The notes under the pieces: model-generated | What the model saw: only the letters and a program-made list of their open reading frames with translations | The model's database searches: none | What the model was told of the DNA's origin: nothing | Shown: positions 1 through 8,166 of the stretch, in pieces | How the letters are laid out: every line of letters starts with the position of its first letter | How positions within the stretch are numbered: position 1 is the first letter of the stretch | Translations under genes and position numbers: made by a program | Assembly: GCF_002941025.1 (NCBI RefSeq) | Contig: NZ_PTJS01000001.1 | Location: 7,629,677 to 7,693,676, forward strand | Reading direction: 5' to 3' | DNA: 64,000 nt | DNA from: Streptomyces sp. QL37 | GTDB lineage: Bacteria > Actinomycetota > Actinomycetes > Streptomycetales > Streptomycetaceae

Positions 1-234
1 CCGCTCCCGGCGGTGCTCGTCCGCCCACAGCACGAACGAGCGCGCACCGCTGCCCCGTGCCGCCCGGTAGGCGGGTATCCCGCCCGGCGGCAGTTCGCGC
101 TCCACGTACGCCGCCACGCACTCGGGGCCCGGGCCGTCCGCGCACAGCACCTGATGCCCCACCGGACCGGCGGCGCCGCCCCCGGCCGGCCCCTCGCCCC
201 GTGGCGCGGGCACCATCCTCAGTACGCTGCTCAC
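1..234 (-). CDS. hypothetical protein, 5' part only (runs off the left edge)
   Basis: The reading frame is open from a GTG at 234 to the window edge, giving 78 codons with no stop. A GGAGGGG sequence sits about nine bases upstream of the GTG, which decides the start. The visible part is rich in Pro, Gly and Ala, then has a more ordered stretch (LCADGPGPECVAAYVEREL, then FVLWADEHRRE). I do not recognise the family. It is divergent from the DUF6011 gene, with about 48 bases between the two starts. The function is unknown. Confidence 0.55.
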   Translation of the reverse strand, partial: MSSVLRMVPAPRGEGPAGGGAAGPVGHQVLCADGPGPECVAAYVERELPPGGIPAYRAARGSGARSFVLWADEHRRER

Positions 235-282
235 CGCTGTGCCCCTCCGTGGTGTGTCAGACCGGCCTGAGAGGATCCGTGC

Positions 283-513
283 GTGGAACCCCCCGAGCCC
301 TTTCCCGAACTCTTCCCCGGACCGCGGCCGGAAGCCGCCCGTCGCGAGGGCCGGCGCCCGGTGAGGTGCGCCCTCTGCGGGCGGCCCCTCACCGGAGCCG
401 AATCACGCCGCACGGGGCTGGGCCCCGCCTGTGACGCCAAGCTGCACCCCCCGGGCCCGGACATCCGGACCCGCCGCCACGAGGTCGACCAGGACACGCT
501 GCCCGGCACCTGA
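283..513 (+). CDS. DUF6011 family small zinc-ribbon-like protein
   Basis: This 76-residue protein starts at GTG 283, with GAGAGGA upstream. It carries CALCGRPL followed by GLGPAC: three cysteines spaced like the short Cys-rich core of DUF6011 proteins, which are common in actinobacteria and phages. A metal-binding knuckle is inferred from that spacing. The N-terminal 25 residues are Pro- and Arg-rich and look disordered. The gene converges on the thioesterase gene, whose stop is only 18 bases beyond. The cellular role is not known. Confidence 0.75.
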   Translation: MEPPEPFPELFPGPRPEAARREGRRPVRCALCGRPLTGAESRRTGLGPACDAKLHPPGPDIRTRRHEVDQDTLPGT

Positions 514-531
514 CCGACCCGGACGCTGGGC

Positions 532-1407
532 CTACGCGCCGTCGAGACGGCGGAACAGCCCCTCCTGCACCACGGACACCAGCAGCTGCCCCTGACGGTC
601 GTAGATCCGCCCCCTGGCCAGCCCGCGGCCACCCGTGGCGATCGGCGACTCCTGGTCGTAGAGGAACCACTCGTCCGCACGGAACGGCCGGTGGAACCAC
701 ATGGCGTGGTCCAGCGACGCCATGTCGAAGCCGCGCGGGCCCCAGAGGGGCTCGACCGGGATCCGGACCGCGTCCAGCAGCGTCATGTCGCTCGCGTACG
801 TCAGCGCGCACGTGTGCACGAGCGGGTCGTCACCCAGGGGGCCGACCGCGCGCATCCAGACCGCGCTGCGCGGGTCCGCGTCCCTGACCTCGTCCGGCGT
901 CCAGCGCAGCCGGTCGACATAGCGGATGTCGAAGGGCTGGCGGCGGGCCATCCGCTCCAGCGCCTCCGGCAGACCGCCCAGGTGCTCGCGCACCTCGTCG
1001 GCGACCGTCGGCAGCTCCTCCGGACCGGGCACGACGCGGGCCGGCGGCAGCTGGTGCTCGAAGCCGGCCTCCTCCGGGCGGTGGAAGGACGCCGTCAGAT
1101 TGAAGATCGTCCGGCCCTGCTGCACAGCCGTGACCCGGCGCGTGGTGAAGGACCGGCCGTCCCGCACCCGCTCCACGTCGTAGACGATCGGCACGCCGGG
1201 ACGCCCCGGACGCAGGAAGTAGGCGTGCAGCGAGTGGACGGGACGGTCCCCGTCGGTCGTGCGGCCGGCCGCGACCAGCGCCTGGCCCGCGACCTGCCCG
1301 CCGAAGACCCGTTGCAGGGACTCCTCGGGGCTGCGGCCACGGAAGATGTTGACCTCGATCCGCTCCAGGTCGAGCAGATCGACCAGGCTGTCGGCGGGGT
1401 TCGTCAT
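532..1407 (-). CDS. tesB: acyl-CoA thioesterase II
   Basis: A 291-residue TesB-type double hot-dog enzyme that hydrolyses acyl-CoA to free acid and CoA. The length matches the roughly 285-290 residues of the family. Near the N terminus are the typical VFGGQVAGQALVAAG stretch and HSLHAYFLRPG. The second half has SLDHAMWFHRPFRADEW and the catalytic-type Asp/Gln region ending SVVQEGLFRRL. I chose ATG 1407 (MTNPADSLVDLL) because GGAGAGTGGAGAA lies upstream. The frame stays open to 1533, but the extra residues are Arg/Pro-rich and unlike the family. The helicase gene lies just upstream on the same strand. Confidence 0.93.
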   Translation of the reverse strand: MTNPADSLVDLLDLERIEVNIFRGRSPEESLQRVFGGQVAGQALVAAGRTTDGDRPVHSLHAYFLRPGRPGVPIVYDVERVRDGRSFTTRRVTAVQQGRTIFNLTASFHRPEEAGFEHQLPPARVVPGPEELPTVADEVREHLGGLPEALERMARRQPFDIRYVDRLRWTPDEVRDADPRSAVWMRAVGPLGDDPLVHTCALTYASDMTLLDAVRIPVEPLWGPRGFDMASLDHAMWFHRPFRADEWFLYDQESPIATGGRGLARGRIYDRQGQLLVSVVQEGLFRRLDGA

Positions 1408-1441
1408 GCGGTTCTTCTCCACTCTCCTGGCCGGTGCGCCG

Positions 1442-3955
1442 TCACAGCTGGCCCACGGCCGTGACCCGGACGACCGCCCGGCCCTCCTCGTCGGAGGCCG
1501 CGAGATCGACCTCCGCACGAATTCCCCAGTCATGGTCCCCAGCCGGGTCGGCGAAGGCCTGCCACACCCGCCAGAGACCGTGCTCCTGGTCCTCGTCGAT
1601 CTTCAGCAGCTTCGGGCCACGCGCGTCCGGGCCCGTACCCAGCTCCTCGTGCGCTTCCCAGTAGTCGTCCATCGCCTCGCCCCAGGCGTCCTCGTCCCAC
1701 CCGGAGTCGGCGTCCAGCTCGCCCAGGTCACGCACCCGGTCCAGCGCGGCCAGCTCCACCCGGCGGAACATCGCGTTGCGCACCAGCACGCGGAAGGCAC
1801 GGGCGTTGGCCGTCACCGGCTTGACCTCGTCCGCCCGCTCCTGCGCCTGCTCGGCCGTCTCCACCTCCGGGTTGGCCAGCTGCTCCCACTCGTCCAGCAG
1901 GCTGGAGTCCACCTGACGCACCATCTCGCCCAGCCAGGCGATCAGGTCCTCCAGGTCCTCCGACTTCAGGTCGTCGGGGATGGTGTGCTCAAGGGCCTTG
2001 TACGCGCTCGCCAGGTACCGCAGGACGATGCCCTCGGTGCGGGCCAGCTCGTAGTTCGAGGTGAACTCCGTGAAGGTCATGGCCCGTTCGTACATGTCAC
2101 GGATCACCGACTTCGGCGACACGGGGTGGTCGCCGACCCACGGGTGGCTCGTGCGGTACACGTCGTACGCGTGCCAGAGCAGCTCGCTCAGCGGCTTGGG
2201 GTACGTGACCTCCTGGAGCAACTCCATCCGCTCCTCGTACTCGACACCGTCCGCCTTCATCTGCCCGACGGCCTCGCCCCGCGCCTTGTTCTGCTGGGCG
2301 GCCAGGATCTGCCTCGGGTCGTCGAGCGTCGACTCGACGACCGAGACCATGTCCAGGGCGTACGAGGGGGAATCGGCGTCCAGCAGGTCGAAGGCGGCCA
2401 GCGCGAACGTGGACAGCGGCTGGTTCAGCGCGAAGTCCTGCTGGAGGTCGACGGTGAGCCGCACGATCCTGCCCTCGGCGTCGGGCTTGTCGAGCTGTTC
2501 CACCACACCGCCGTCGAGCAGCGAGCGGTAGATCGCGATGGCCCGGCGGATGTGCCTCAGCTGTGCCTTGCGCGGCTCGTGGTTGTCCTCGAGCAGATGA
2601 CGCATCGCCTCGAAGGCGTTGCCCGGGCGGGCGATCACGGAGAGCAGCATCGTGTGCGTGACCCGGAAGCGGGAGGTCAGCGGCTCCGGCTCGGACTGGA
2701 TCAGCTTGTCGAAGGTGGTCTCCGACCAGGCGACGAAGCCCTCGGGGGCCTTCTTGCGGACCACCTTGCGCTTCTTCTTGGGGTCGTCGCCCGCCTTCTT
2801 GACGGCCTTCTCGTTCTCGATGACGTGCTCGGGGGCCTGCGCGACGACGAAGCCCGCCGTGTCGAACCCGGCCCGGCCGGCCCGGCCCGCGATCTGGTGG
2901 AACTCACGTGCCCGCAGGGTGCGCACACGGGTGCCGTCGTACTTGGTGAGAGCGGTGAACAGCACCGTGCGGATGGGGACGTTGACGCCGACACCCAGCG
3001 TGTCCGTGCCGCAGATGACCTTCAGCAGGCCCGCCTGCGCGAGCTTCTCGACGAGGCGGCGGTACTTCGGGAGCATGCCCGCGTGGTGCACCCCGATCCC
3101 GTGCCGCACGTAACGCGAGAGGTTCTGGCCGAACTTCGTGGTGAAGCGGAAGTTGCCGATCAGGTCGGCGATCTTCTCCTTCTCCTCCTTCGTGCACATG
3201 TTGATGCTCATCAGCGACTGGGCCCGCTCCACCGCGGCGGCCTGCGTGAAGTGCACGATGTAGACGGGAGACTGCCGGGTGTCCAGGAGCTCGGTCAGCG
3301 TCTCCGTGATCGGCGTCAGCCGGTACTCGTAGCTCAGCGGCACCGGCCGCGTGGCGGAACGCACCACGGACGTCGGGCGGCCGGTACGGCGGGTCAGGTC
3401 CTCCTCGAACATCCTGACGTCACCGAGAGTCGCCGACATCAGCACGAACTGTGCCTGCGGGAGCTCGAGGATCGGGATCTGCCACGCCCAGCCGCGGTCC
3501 TGCTCCGCGTAGAAGTGGAACTCGTCCATCACGACCTGGCCGATGTCGGCGTACCTGCCGTCACGCAGCGCGATCGACGCGAGCACCTCGGCGGTGCAGC
3601 AGATGACCGGGGCGTCGGCGTTGACCGAGGCGTCCCCGGTCAGCATGCCGACGTTCTCCGTGCCGAAGAGCTTGCACAGGTCGAAGAACTTCTCCGAGAC
3701 CAGCGCCTTGATGGGCGCGGTGTAGAACGTGACCTTGTCCTGGGCCAGCGCCGTGAAGTGCGCACCCGCCGCGACCAGGCTCTTTCCGGATCCCGTGGGG
3801 GTGGAAAGGATCACGTTGGCCCCGGAGACCACCTCGATCAGCGCCTCCTCCTGAGCCGGATAGAGGGTGATGCCCTGCGATTCGGTCCATGACGAGAAGG
3901 ACTCGAAGAGGGCGTCCGGGTCTGCGGTCGGGGGCAGCTGATCGATAAGGGTCAC
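1442..3955 (-). CDS. DEAD/DEAH-box RNA helicase with C-terminal DUF3516 domain
   Basis: A superfamily 2 ATP-dependent helicase of about 837 residues. From GTG 3955 the protein starts MTLIDQLPP. Walker A is TGSGKS at about residues 54-59, motif II is DEFH at about 144-147, motif III is SAT in VLMSATLGD, and the C-terminal RecA lobe has HQIAGRAGRAG. The C-terminal third is DUF3516, as in the conserved actinobacterial relatives of SKI2-like helicases, so RNA turnover or ribosome-associated work is a family-based guess. An in-frame ATG at 3970 has GGAGG only one base upstream, too close to be useful, so GTG is preferred. Its start lies about 155 bases from the divergent hydrolase gene. Confidence 0.92.
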   Translation of the reverse strand: MTLIDQLPPTADPDALFESFSSWTESQGITLYPAQEEALIEVVSGANVILSTPTGSGKSLVAAGAHFTALAQDKVTFYTAPIKALVSEKFFDLCKLFGTENVGMLTGDASVNADAPVICCTAEVLASIALRDGRYADIGQVVMDEFHFYAEQDRGWAWQIPILELPQAQFVLMSATLGDVRMFEEDLTRRTGRPTSVVRSATRPVPLSYEYRLTPITETLTELLDTRQSPVYIVHFTQAAAVERAQSLMSINMCTKEEKEKIADLIGNFRFTTKFGQNLSRYVRHGIGVHHAGMLPKYRRLVEKLAQAGLLKVICGTDTLGVGVNVPIRTVLFTALTKYDGTRVRTLRAREFHQIAGRAGRAGFDTAGFVVAQAPEHVIENEKAVKKAGDDPKKKRKVVRKKAPEGFVAWSETTFDKLIQSEPEPLTSRFRVTHTMLLSVIARPGNAFEAMRHLLEDNHEPRKAQLRHIRRAIAIYRSLLDGGVVEQLDKPDAEGRIVRLTVDLQQDFALNQPLSTFALAAFDLLDADSPSYALDMVSVVESTLDDPRQILAAQQNKARGEAVGQMKADGVEYEERMELLQEVTYPKPLSELLWHAYDVYRTSHPWVGDHPVSPKSVIRDMYERAMTFTEFTSNYELARTEGIVLRYLASAYKALEHTIPDDLKSEDLEDLIAWLGEMVRQVDSSLLDEWEQLANPEVETAEQAQERADEVKPVTANARAFRVLVRNAMFRRVELAALDRVRDLGELDADSGWDEDAWGEAMDDYWEAHEELGTGPDARGPKLLKIDEDQEHGLWRVWQAFADPAGDHDWGIRAEVDLAASDEEGRAVVRVTAVGQL

Positions 3956-4111
3956 GCCCCCATCTTGCATGCCTCCGGCCCGGATGAGGGAACCGGAGGA
4001 TCCCGCGAAGATCACGGACGATACGCTTCCCACTCAACTCGGCCGCCGCACACAGACGATGGCGGCCCGGCCTGGACACACGGCCGAATCACGATGGGGG
4101 CGGGAACAGCC

Positions 4112-4903
4112 ATGATGGGACCGGCGCACTCTCTGTCAGGGGCAGCGGCCTGGCTGGGGGTGGGTGCCGCGGCCGCCGCCATGGGCCACACGATGCCCTG
4201 GCCCGTCCTGGTCGTGGGGGCCCTGATCACCGCCGGCGCCGCGCTCGCCCCGGACCTCGACCACAAGTCGGCCACCATCTCCCGCGCCTTCGGGCCGATC
4301 TCCAAGGGCGTCTGCGAGATAGTCGACAAGCTCTCGTACTCCGTCTACAAGGCGACCCGGGGCCCCGGCGACCCGCGCAGGAACGGCGGCCACCGCACCC
4401 TCACCCACACCTGGCTCTGGGCGGTGCTGATCGGAGCCGGAGCCTCGGCCGCCGCCGTCTTCGGCGGCCGGTGGGCGGTCCTGAGCATCCTCTTCGTCCA
4501 TCTCGTGCTCGCCGTGGAAGGCCTGCTGTGGCGGGCGGCCAGGGTCTCCAGCGACGTCCTCGTATGGCTGCTGGGCGCGACCAGCGCCTGGATCCTCGCG
4601 GGAGTGCTCGACCAGCCGGGCAACGGCTCGCACTGGCTGTTCAGCGATCCCGGCCAGGAGTACCTCTGGCTCGGACTCCCGATCGTGCTCGGCGCCCTCG
4701 TCCACGACATCGGCGACGCCCTGACCGTCTCGGGCTGCCCGATCCTGTGGCCGATACCGCTGGGCCGTAAGCGCTGGTACCCGCTCGGGCCGCCGAAGGC
4801 CATGCGGTTCAGGGCGGGCAGCTGGGTGGAGCTCAAGGTGCTGATGCCCCTCTTCATGATCCTCGGGGGAGTGGGCGCCGCGGCGGCGCTCAACGTCATC
4901 TGA
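4112..4903 (+). CDS. membrane-bound metal-dependent hydrolase (YdjM/DUF457-like)
   Basis: A protein of about 263 residues with several hydrophobic segments. Motifs are HSLSGAAAWLG at the N terminus, ALAPDLDHKSAT, and GGHRTLTHTW. The spaced H, DxDH and HRxxTH residues are characteristic of the LexA-regulated, membrane-bound metal-dependent hydrolase family (DUF457/YdjM). The substrate is not established for the family. I chose the tandem ATGs at 4112/4115 because the conserved MMGPAHSLSG starts there and a G-rich GGGGGCGGGA precedes it; ATG 4094 is an alternative. It is followed 54 bases later by the ligase gene on the same strand. Confidence 0.85.
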   Translation: MMGPAHSLSGAAAWLGVGAAAAAMGHTMPWPVLVVGALITAGAALAPDLDHKSATISRAFGPISKGVCEIVDKLSYSVYKATRGPGDPRRNGGHRTLTHTWLWAVLIGAGASAAAVFGGRWAVLSILFVHLVLAVEGLLWRAARVSSDVLVWLLGATSAWILAGVLDQPGNGSHWLFSDPGQEYLWLGLPIVLGALVHDIGDALTVSGCPILWPIPLGRKRWYPLGPPKAMRFRAGSWVELKVLMPLFMILGGVGAAAALNVI

Positions 4904-4957
4904 CGCCGGCTCGCTCTTCCGGGGGCGGCGAGCCCCGCGCCGTAGCACCATGGCGGC

Positions 4958-6493
4958 ATGCTGCTCGCCAGGCTCGCCCATGTGTCCCTGGAGGTCGCCG
5001 CGACGTCGGCCCGTACCCGGAAGACGGCCCTGCTGGCCGAACTCTTCCGGGAGGCGGGACCGGACGACGTCCCGGTCGTCATCCCCTACCTCGCCGGGCG
5101 CCTTCCGCAGGGCCGGCTCGGGATCGGCTGGAGCGCCCTGCGCCACGACGTGACGCCGGCCGGCGCGCCCACGCTGACCGTCATGGAGACCGACGCGGAG
5201 CTGACGGCCATCGGCGCCCTCGGCGGCCCGGGCTCGCAGGCAGCCCGCAAGGAGCGCCTGACCGGCCTGCTCGGTGCCGCCACCGCCGACGAGCAGCGCT
5301 TCCTTCGCGCACTGCTCACCGGTGAGGTACGGCAGGGCGCCCTGGACGCCGTCGCCGTCGACGCCCTGGCCGACGCCGCCGGAGCACCGCCCGCCGACGT
5401 GCGTCGCGCCGTCATGCTCGCCGGGTCGCTCGGACCCGTGGCCCGTACGCTCCTCGCGGAGGGCCCCGGGGGCCTGGCGTCCTTCCGGCTCACCGTCGGC
5501 CGGCCGGTCCAGCCCATGCTCGCCCACACCGCCCGCTCGGTGACCGAAGCGATCGACCGGCTGGGGGCCTGCGCCGTCGAGGAGAAGCTGGACGGCATTC
5601 GCGTACAGGTGCACCGCGACGGCGACCGGGTCGGCGTCTACACCCGCACCCTCGACGACATCACCGACCGCCTCCCCGAACTCGCGGCGGCGGCGACCGG
5701 ATTCCCCGCGGACCGGTTCATCCTGGACGGCGAGGTGATCGCGCTCGGGGACGACGGGAGGCCACGGCCGTTCCAGGAGACCGCCGGCCGGGTCGGGTCC
5801 CGGCGCGACGTCGCCACCGCGGCGGGTGCCGTCCCCGTGGTCCCGGTCTTCTTCGACGTGCTGTCCGTCGACGGCCGCGAGCTGCTCGACCTCCCCTTCG
5901 CCGAACGCCACCAGGAACTGGCCGGGCTGGTCCCCGAGCCGATGCGCGTACGCCGCGTCGTCGTGGAGGACCCGGCGGACGAGGCGCAGCGCGAGGCGGC
6001 CGTGGCGTTCTCCGAAGCCACGCTGGCCCGCGGCCACGAGGGTGTCGTCGTCAAGGGCGACACGGCGGCATACAGCGCCGGCCGCAGGGGCGCCTCCTGG
6101 CTCAAGGTGAAACCGGTGCACACCCTGGACCTCGTCGTGCTGGCCGCCGAATGGGGCCACGGCCGACGCACCGGGAAGCTCTCCAACCTGCATCTGGGGG
6201 CACGCCGCGAGGACGGCACGTTCGCGATGCTGGGCAAGACCTTCAAGGGGCTCACGGACACCGTGCTCGCCTGGCAGACCGAACGGCTCCAGGAGCTGGC
6301 CACCGGCGACGACGGGCACGTGGTGACGGTACGCCCGGAGCTCGTCGTGGAGATCGCCTACGACGGACTCCAGGCCTCCACGCGCTACCCGGCGGGCGTC
6401 ACGCTGCGGTTCGCCCGTGTCCTGCGCTACCGCGAGGACAAGCGGGCGGAGGAGGCGGACACCGTCGACACGGTGCTCTCCCGCCGGACATGA
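4958..6493 (+). CDS. lig: ATP-dependent DNA ligase (mycobacterial LigB type)
   Basis: A 511-residue enzyme that seals nicks in duplex DNA using ATP. It has an N-terminal DNA-binding domain (about 1-190), then the adenylation domain with motif I EEKLDGIRVQVH (nucleophilic Lys at about residue 210), FILDGEVIAL (motif III), HEGVVVKG (motif IV) and SWLKVKP (motif V). An OB-fold domain follows, ending near RFARVLRYREDK. Length and order match M. tuberculosis LigB, about 507 residues. There is no Ku or polymerase domain, so it is not LigD. The housekeeping NAD-dependent ligase is expected elsewhere; this type is usually accessory and its role is not settled. Confidence 0.93.
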   Translation: MLLARLAHVSLEVAATSARTRKTALLAELFREAGPDDVPVVIPYLAGRLPQGRLGIGWSALRHDVTPAGAPTLTVMETDAELTAIGALGGPGSQAARKERLTGLLGAATADEQRFLRALLTGEVRQGALDAVAVDALADAAGAPPADVRRAVMLAGSLGPVARTLLAEGPGGLASFRLTVGRPVQPMLAHTARSVTEAIDRLGACAVEEKLDGIRVQVHRDGDRVGVYTRTLDDITDRLPELAAAATGFPADRFILDGEVIALGDDGRPRPFQETAGRVGSRRDVATAAGAVPVVPVFFDVLSVDGRELLDLPFAERHQELAGLVPEPMRVRRVVVEDPADEAQREAAVAFSEATLARGHEGVVVKGDTAAYSAGRRGASWLKVKPVHTLDLVVLAAEWGHGRRTGKLSNLHLGARREDGTFAMLGKTFKGLTDTVLAWQTERLQELATGDDGHVVTVRPELVVEIAYDGLQASTRYPAGVTLRFARVLRYREDKRAEEADTVDTVLSRRT

Positions 6494-6494
6494 C

Positions 6495-6536
6495 CCCGGC
6501 CCCCGCCCCGCGGCGGACGCGGGGACGGGGGCCGGG
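6495..6536. terminator. bidirectional terminator between lig and ndh
   Basis: A 17-bp stem (6495-6511) pairs with 6519-6536 across a short loop, with a single A bulge at about 6525. It lies between the convergent stops of the ligase and NADH dehydrogenase genes. There is no U-tract, as is usual for Streptomyces terminators. Confidence 0.75.
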
Positions 6537-6544
6537 CGGACCGT

Positions 6545-7906
6545 TCAGCCGCGGGCGCCGGTGCCCGCGGTGTGCGCGCGGATCTCCTCCGGCGTGAGAT
6601 AGGCGTCGGTGTACTCGAAGTCGCGCAGGGTGGCCTGCTTGCGGGCCTGGAACCCCGTCCGCACGAAGTCGTCACCGGCGATCGCGTTGAGCAGCCAGTT
6701 GGTCATGACCCGCGTCTTCGCGACGTTCGTCCGCAGCGCCGCCCAGTGGTAGCCGCGCGCCGCGGCCTGGGCCGGCAGCCCCTTCAGCTCGATGCCCAGC
6801 GGCTTGGACACCGCGTCCCGGCCACCGAGGTCCACGACCAGCCCGAGGTCCTTGTGGACGTACGGCTGCAGCGGACGGCCGCGCAGCGACGCGATGATGT
6901 TGTCCGCGAGCTTGCGGCCCTGGCGCATGGCGTGCTGAGCGGTGGGCGGGCAGATCGCCCCGTCGCCCTTGGCCAGGTCCGGCACCGCCGCCGCGTCGCC
7001 GAGCGCGAACACGCCGTCGCTGCCGGGCAGCGTCATCTCCGGCGTCACGGCGAGCCGGCCGCGCACCGTCTCGGCGTCGAGCGTGGCGACGAGCGGACTC
7101 GCCGCGACGCCCGCGGTCCAGATCAGCGTGCGGCAGGGGAGCACCCGGCCGTCCGTGAACGTCACCTTGTCCGGCCCCGCCTCGGCCACGGACACACCCA
7201 GCGAGACCTCGATCCCCCGCTTGCGCAGGATCTCCAGGGCGCTGAGACCGAGCTTGTCGCCGAGCTCCGGCATGAGCTTGGGCGCGATGTCGATCAGGTG
7301 CCACTTGATCAGCTTGGGGTCCAGCCTGGGGTAGTGCTTGACCGCGTTGCTGGTGAGCAGCTGCAAGCACGCGGCCGTCTCCGTGCCCGCGTAACCGCCG
7401 CCCACCACCACGAACTGCAGCCGGGACGCCCGCTCCTCCTCGTCGTGACTGGCATCGGCCAGATCGAGCTGCGAGATGACGTGGTCCCGGATGTAGGCCG
7501 CCTCGGCCAGGGTCTTCATGCCCCGGGCGTTCTCGACCAGCCCCGGGATGTCGAAGGTCCGGGTGACGCTGCCCGCGGCCAGCACGATGTAGTCGTACGG
7601 CTCGTTCACGATCTCGTCCGTGATCTTCCGGACCACGCAGACCTTGGCCTTCGTGTCCACCCCGATGGCCCCGCCCGGCACGATCCGGGTGCGGTGGCGC
7701 CGGCTGCGGCGCAGGGAGACGGCGACCGACTGGGGGGTGAGCACCCCGGAGGCGACCTGGGGGAGCAACGGCAGGTAGAGCTGGTACGAGAACGGGGTGA
7801 CGAGCGCGATCTCCGCCTCGCCCGGAGCGAGGGTGCGCTCCAGCCGGCGTACGCACTCGACCCCGGCAAAGCCGGCGCCGACAACGAGAATCCTGGGTCG
7901 TGCCAC
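6545..7906 (-). CDS. ndh: type II NADH:quinone oxidoreductase
   Basis: A 453-residue single-subunit flavoprotein that passes electrons from NADH to menaquinone without pumping protons. The N terminus has the FAD-binding ILVVGAGFAGVECVRRL. A second Rossmann motif, VVVGGGYAGTETA, binds NADH at about residues 165-180. FALGDAAAVPD closes the FAD site and is typical of the family. The C terminus is the expected amphipathic membrane anchor. Start GTG 7906 has GAAGGGA upstream. The gene is monocistronic, preceded by a repeat-rich gap and followed by a strong hairpin. Confidence 0.94.
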   Translation of the reverse strand: MARPRILVVGAGFAGVECVRRLERTLAPGEAEIALVTPFSYQLYLPLLPQVASGVLTPQSVAVSLRRSRRHRTRIVPGGAIGVDTKAKVCVVRKITDEIVNEPYDYIVLAAGSVTRTFDIPGLVENARGMKTLAEAAYIRDHVISQLDLADASHDEEERASRLQFVVVGGGYAGTETAACLQLLTSNAVKHYPRLDPKLIKWHLIDIAPKLMPELGDKLGLSALEILRKRGIEVSLGVSVAEAGPDKVTFTDGRVLPCRTLIWTAGVAASPLVATLDAETVRGRLAVTPEMTLPGSDGVFALGDAAAVPDLAKGDGAICPPTAQHAMRQGRKLADNIIASLRGRPLQPYVHKDLGLVVDLGGRDAVSKPLGIELKGLPAQAAARGYHWAALRTNVAKTRVMTNWLLNAIAGDDFVRTGFQARKQATLRDFEYTDAYLTPEEIRAHTAGTGARG

Positions 7907-8043
7907 GGTGTGCGTCCCTTCTCGGGCTTACGCGGTCATCGCTCGCCTGCCCCGTATCCGAGGCCAGTCACTCCCTCATCCTCACCGGAGGGGACCGAGT
8001 CCGCCTCTTGTGCGGCGGGGCCCGCCGCCGGGACGGTGACACG

Positions 8044-8155
8044 CGGCAGGACCCCGCCAGGACGGCTGAGCGGCCGCCCCCGGCAGGACCCCGCCAGGGA
8101 CGGCTGAGCGGCCGCCCCCGGCAGGACCCCGCCAGGGACGGCTGAGCGGCCGCCC
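8044..8155. repeat. three tandem copies of a ~38-bp GC-rich repeat
   Basis: Copies lie at 8044-8080 (one base shorter), 8081-8118 and 8119-8155. Each has the core CGGCAGGACCCCGCCAGG followed by GACGGCTGAGCGGCCGCCC, with almost no divergence. There is no spacer between units, so this is a tandem repeat and not CRISPR. The last copy supplies the left arm of the terminator hairpin at the end of the ABC exporter gene, so the array looks like duplication of a terminator arm. Confidence 0.9.
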
Positions 8156-8166
8156 GCCGCTCAGCC
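8140..8166 (-). terminator. hairpin terminator of the ABC exporter operon
   Basis: A perfect 11-bp stem (GGCTGAGCGGC, 8140-8150, with 8156-8166) around a five-base loop. It overlaps the stop codon of the upstream ABC exporter gene at 8161-8163. The two extra copies of the left arm in the adjacent tandem repeat cannot form the same hairpin by themselves. Confidence 0.6.

Noticed and set aside
1259..3892. 877-codon open frame on the plus strand
   Set aside because: It is antisense to the helicase gene, is rich in Arg, Val, Gln and His as expected from codon-position bias, and has no domain pattern.
4136..6319. 727-codon open frame on the minus strand
   Set aside because: It mirrors the hydrolase and ligase genes. 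Its composition is Gly/Arg/Gln-rich without motifs, while the plus-strand products are recognisable.
8044..8155. possible CRISPR array
   Set aside because: Units are directly adjacent with no unique spacers, and no cas genes are visible.
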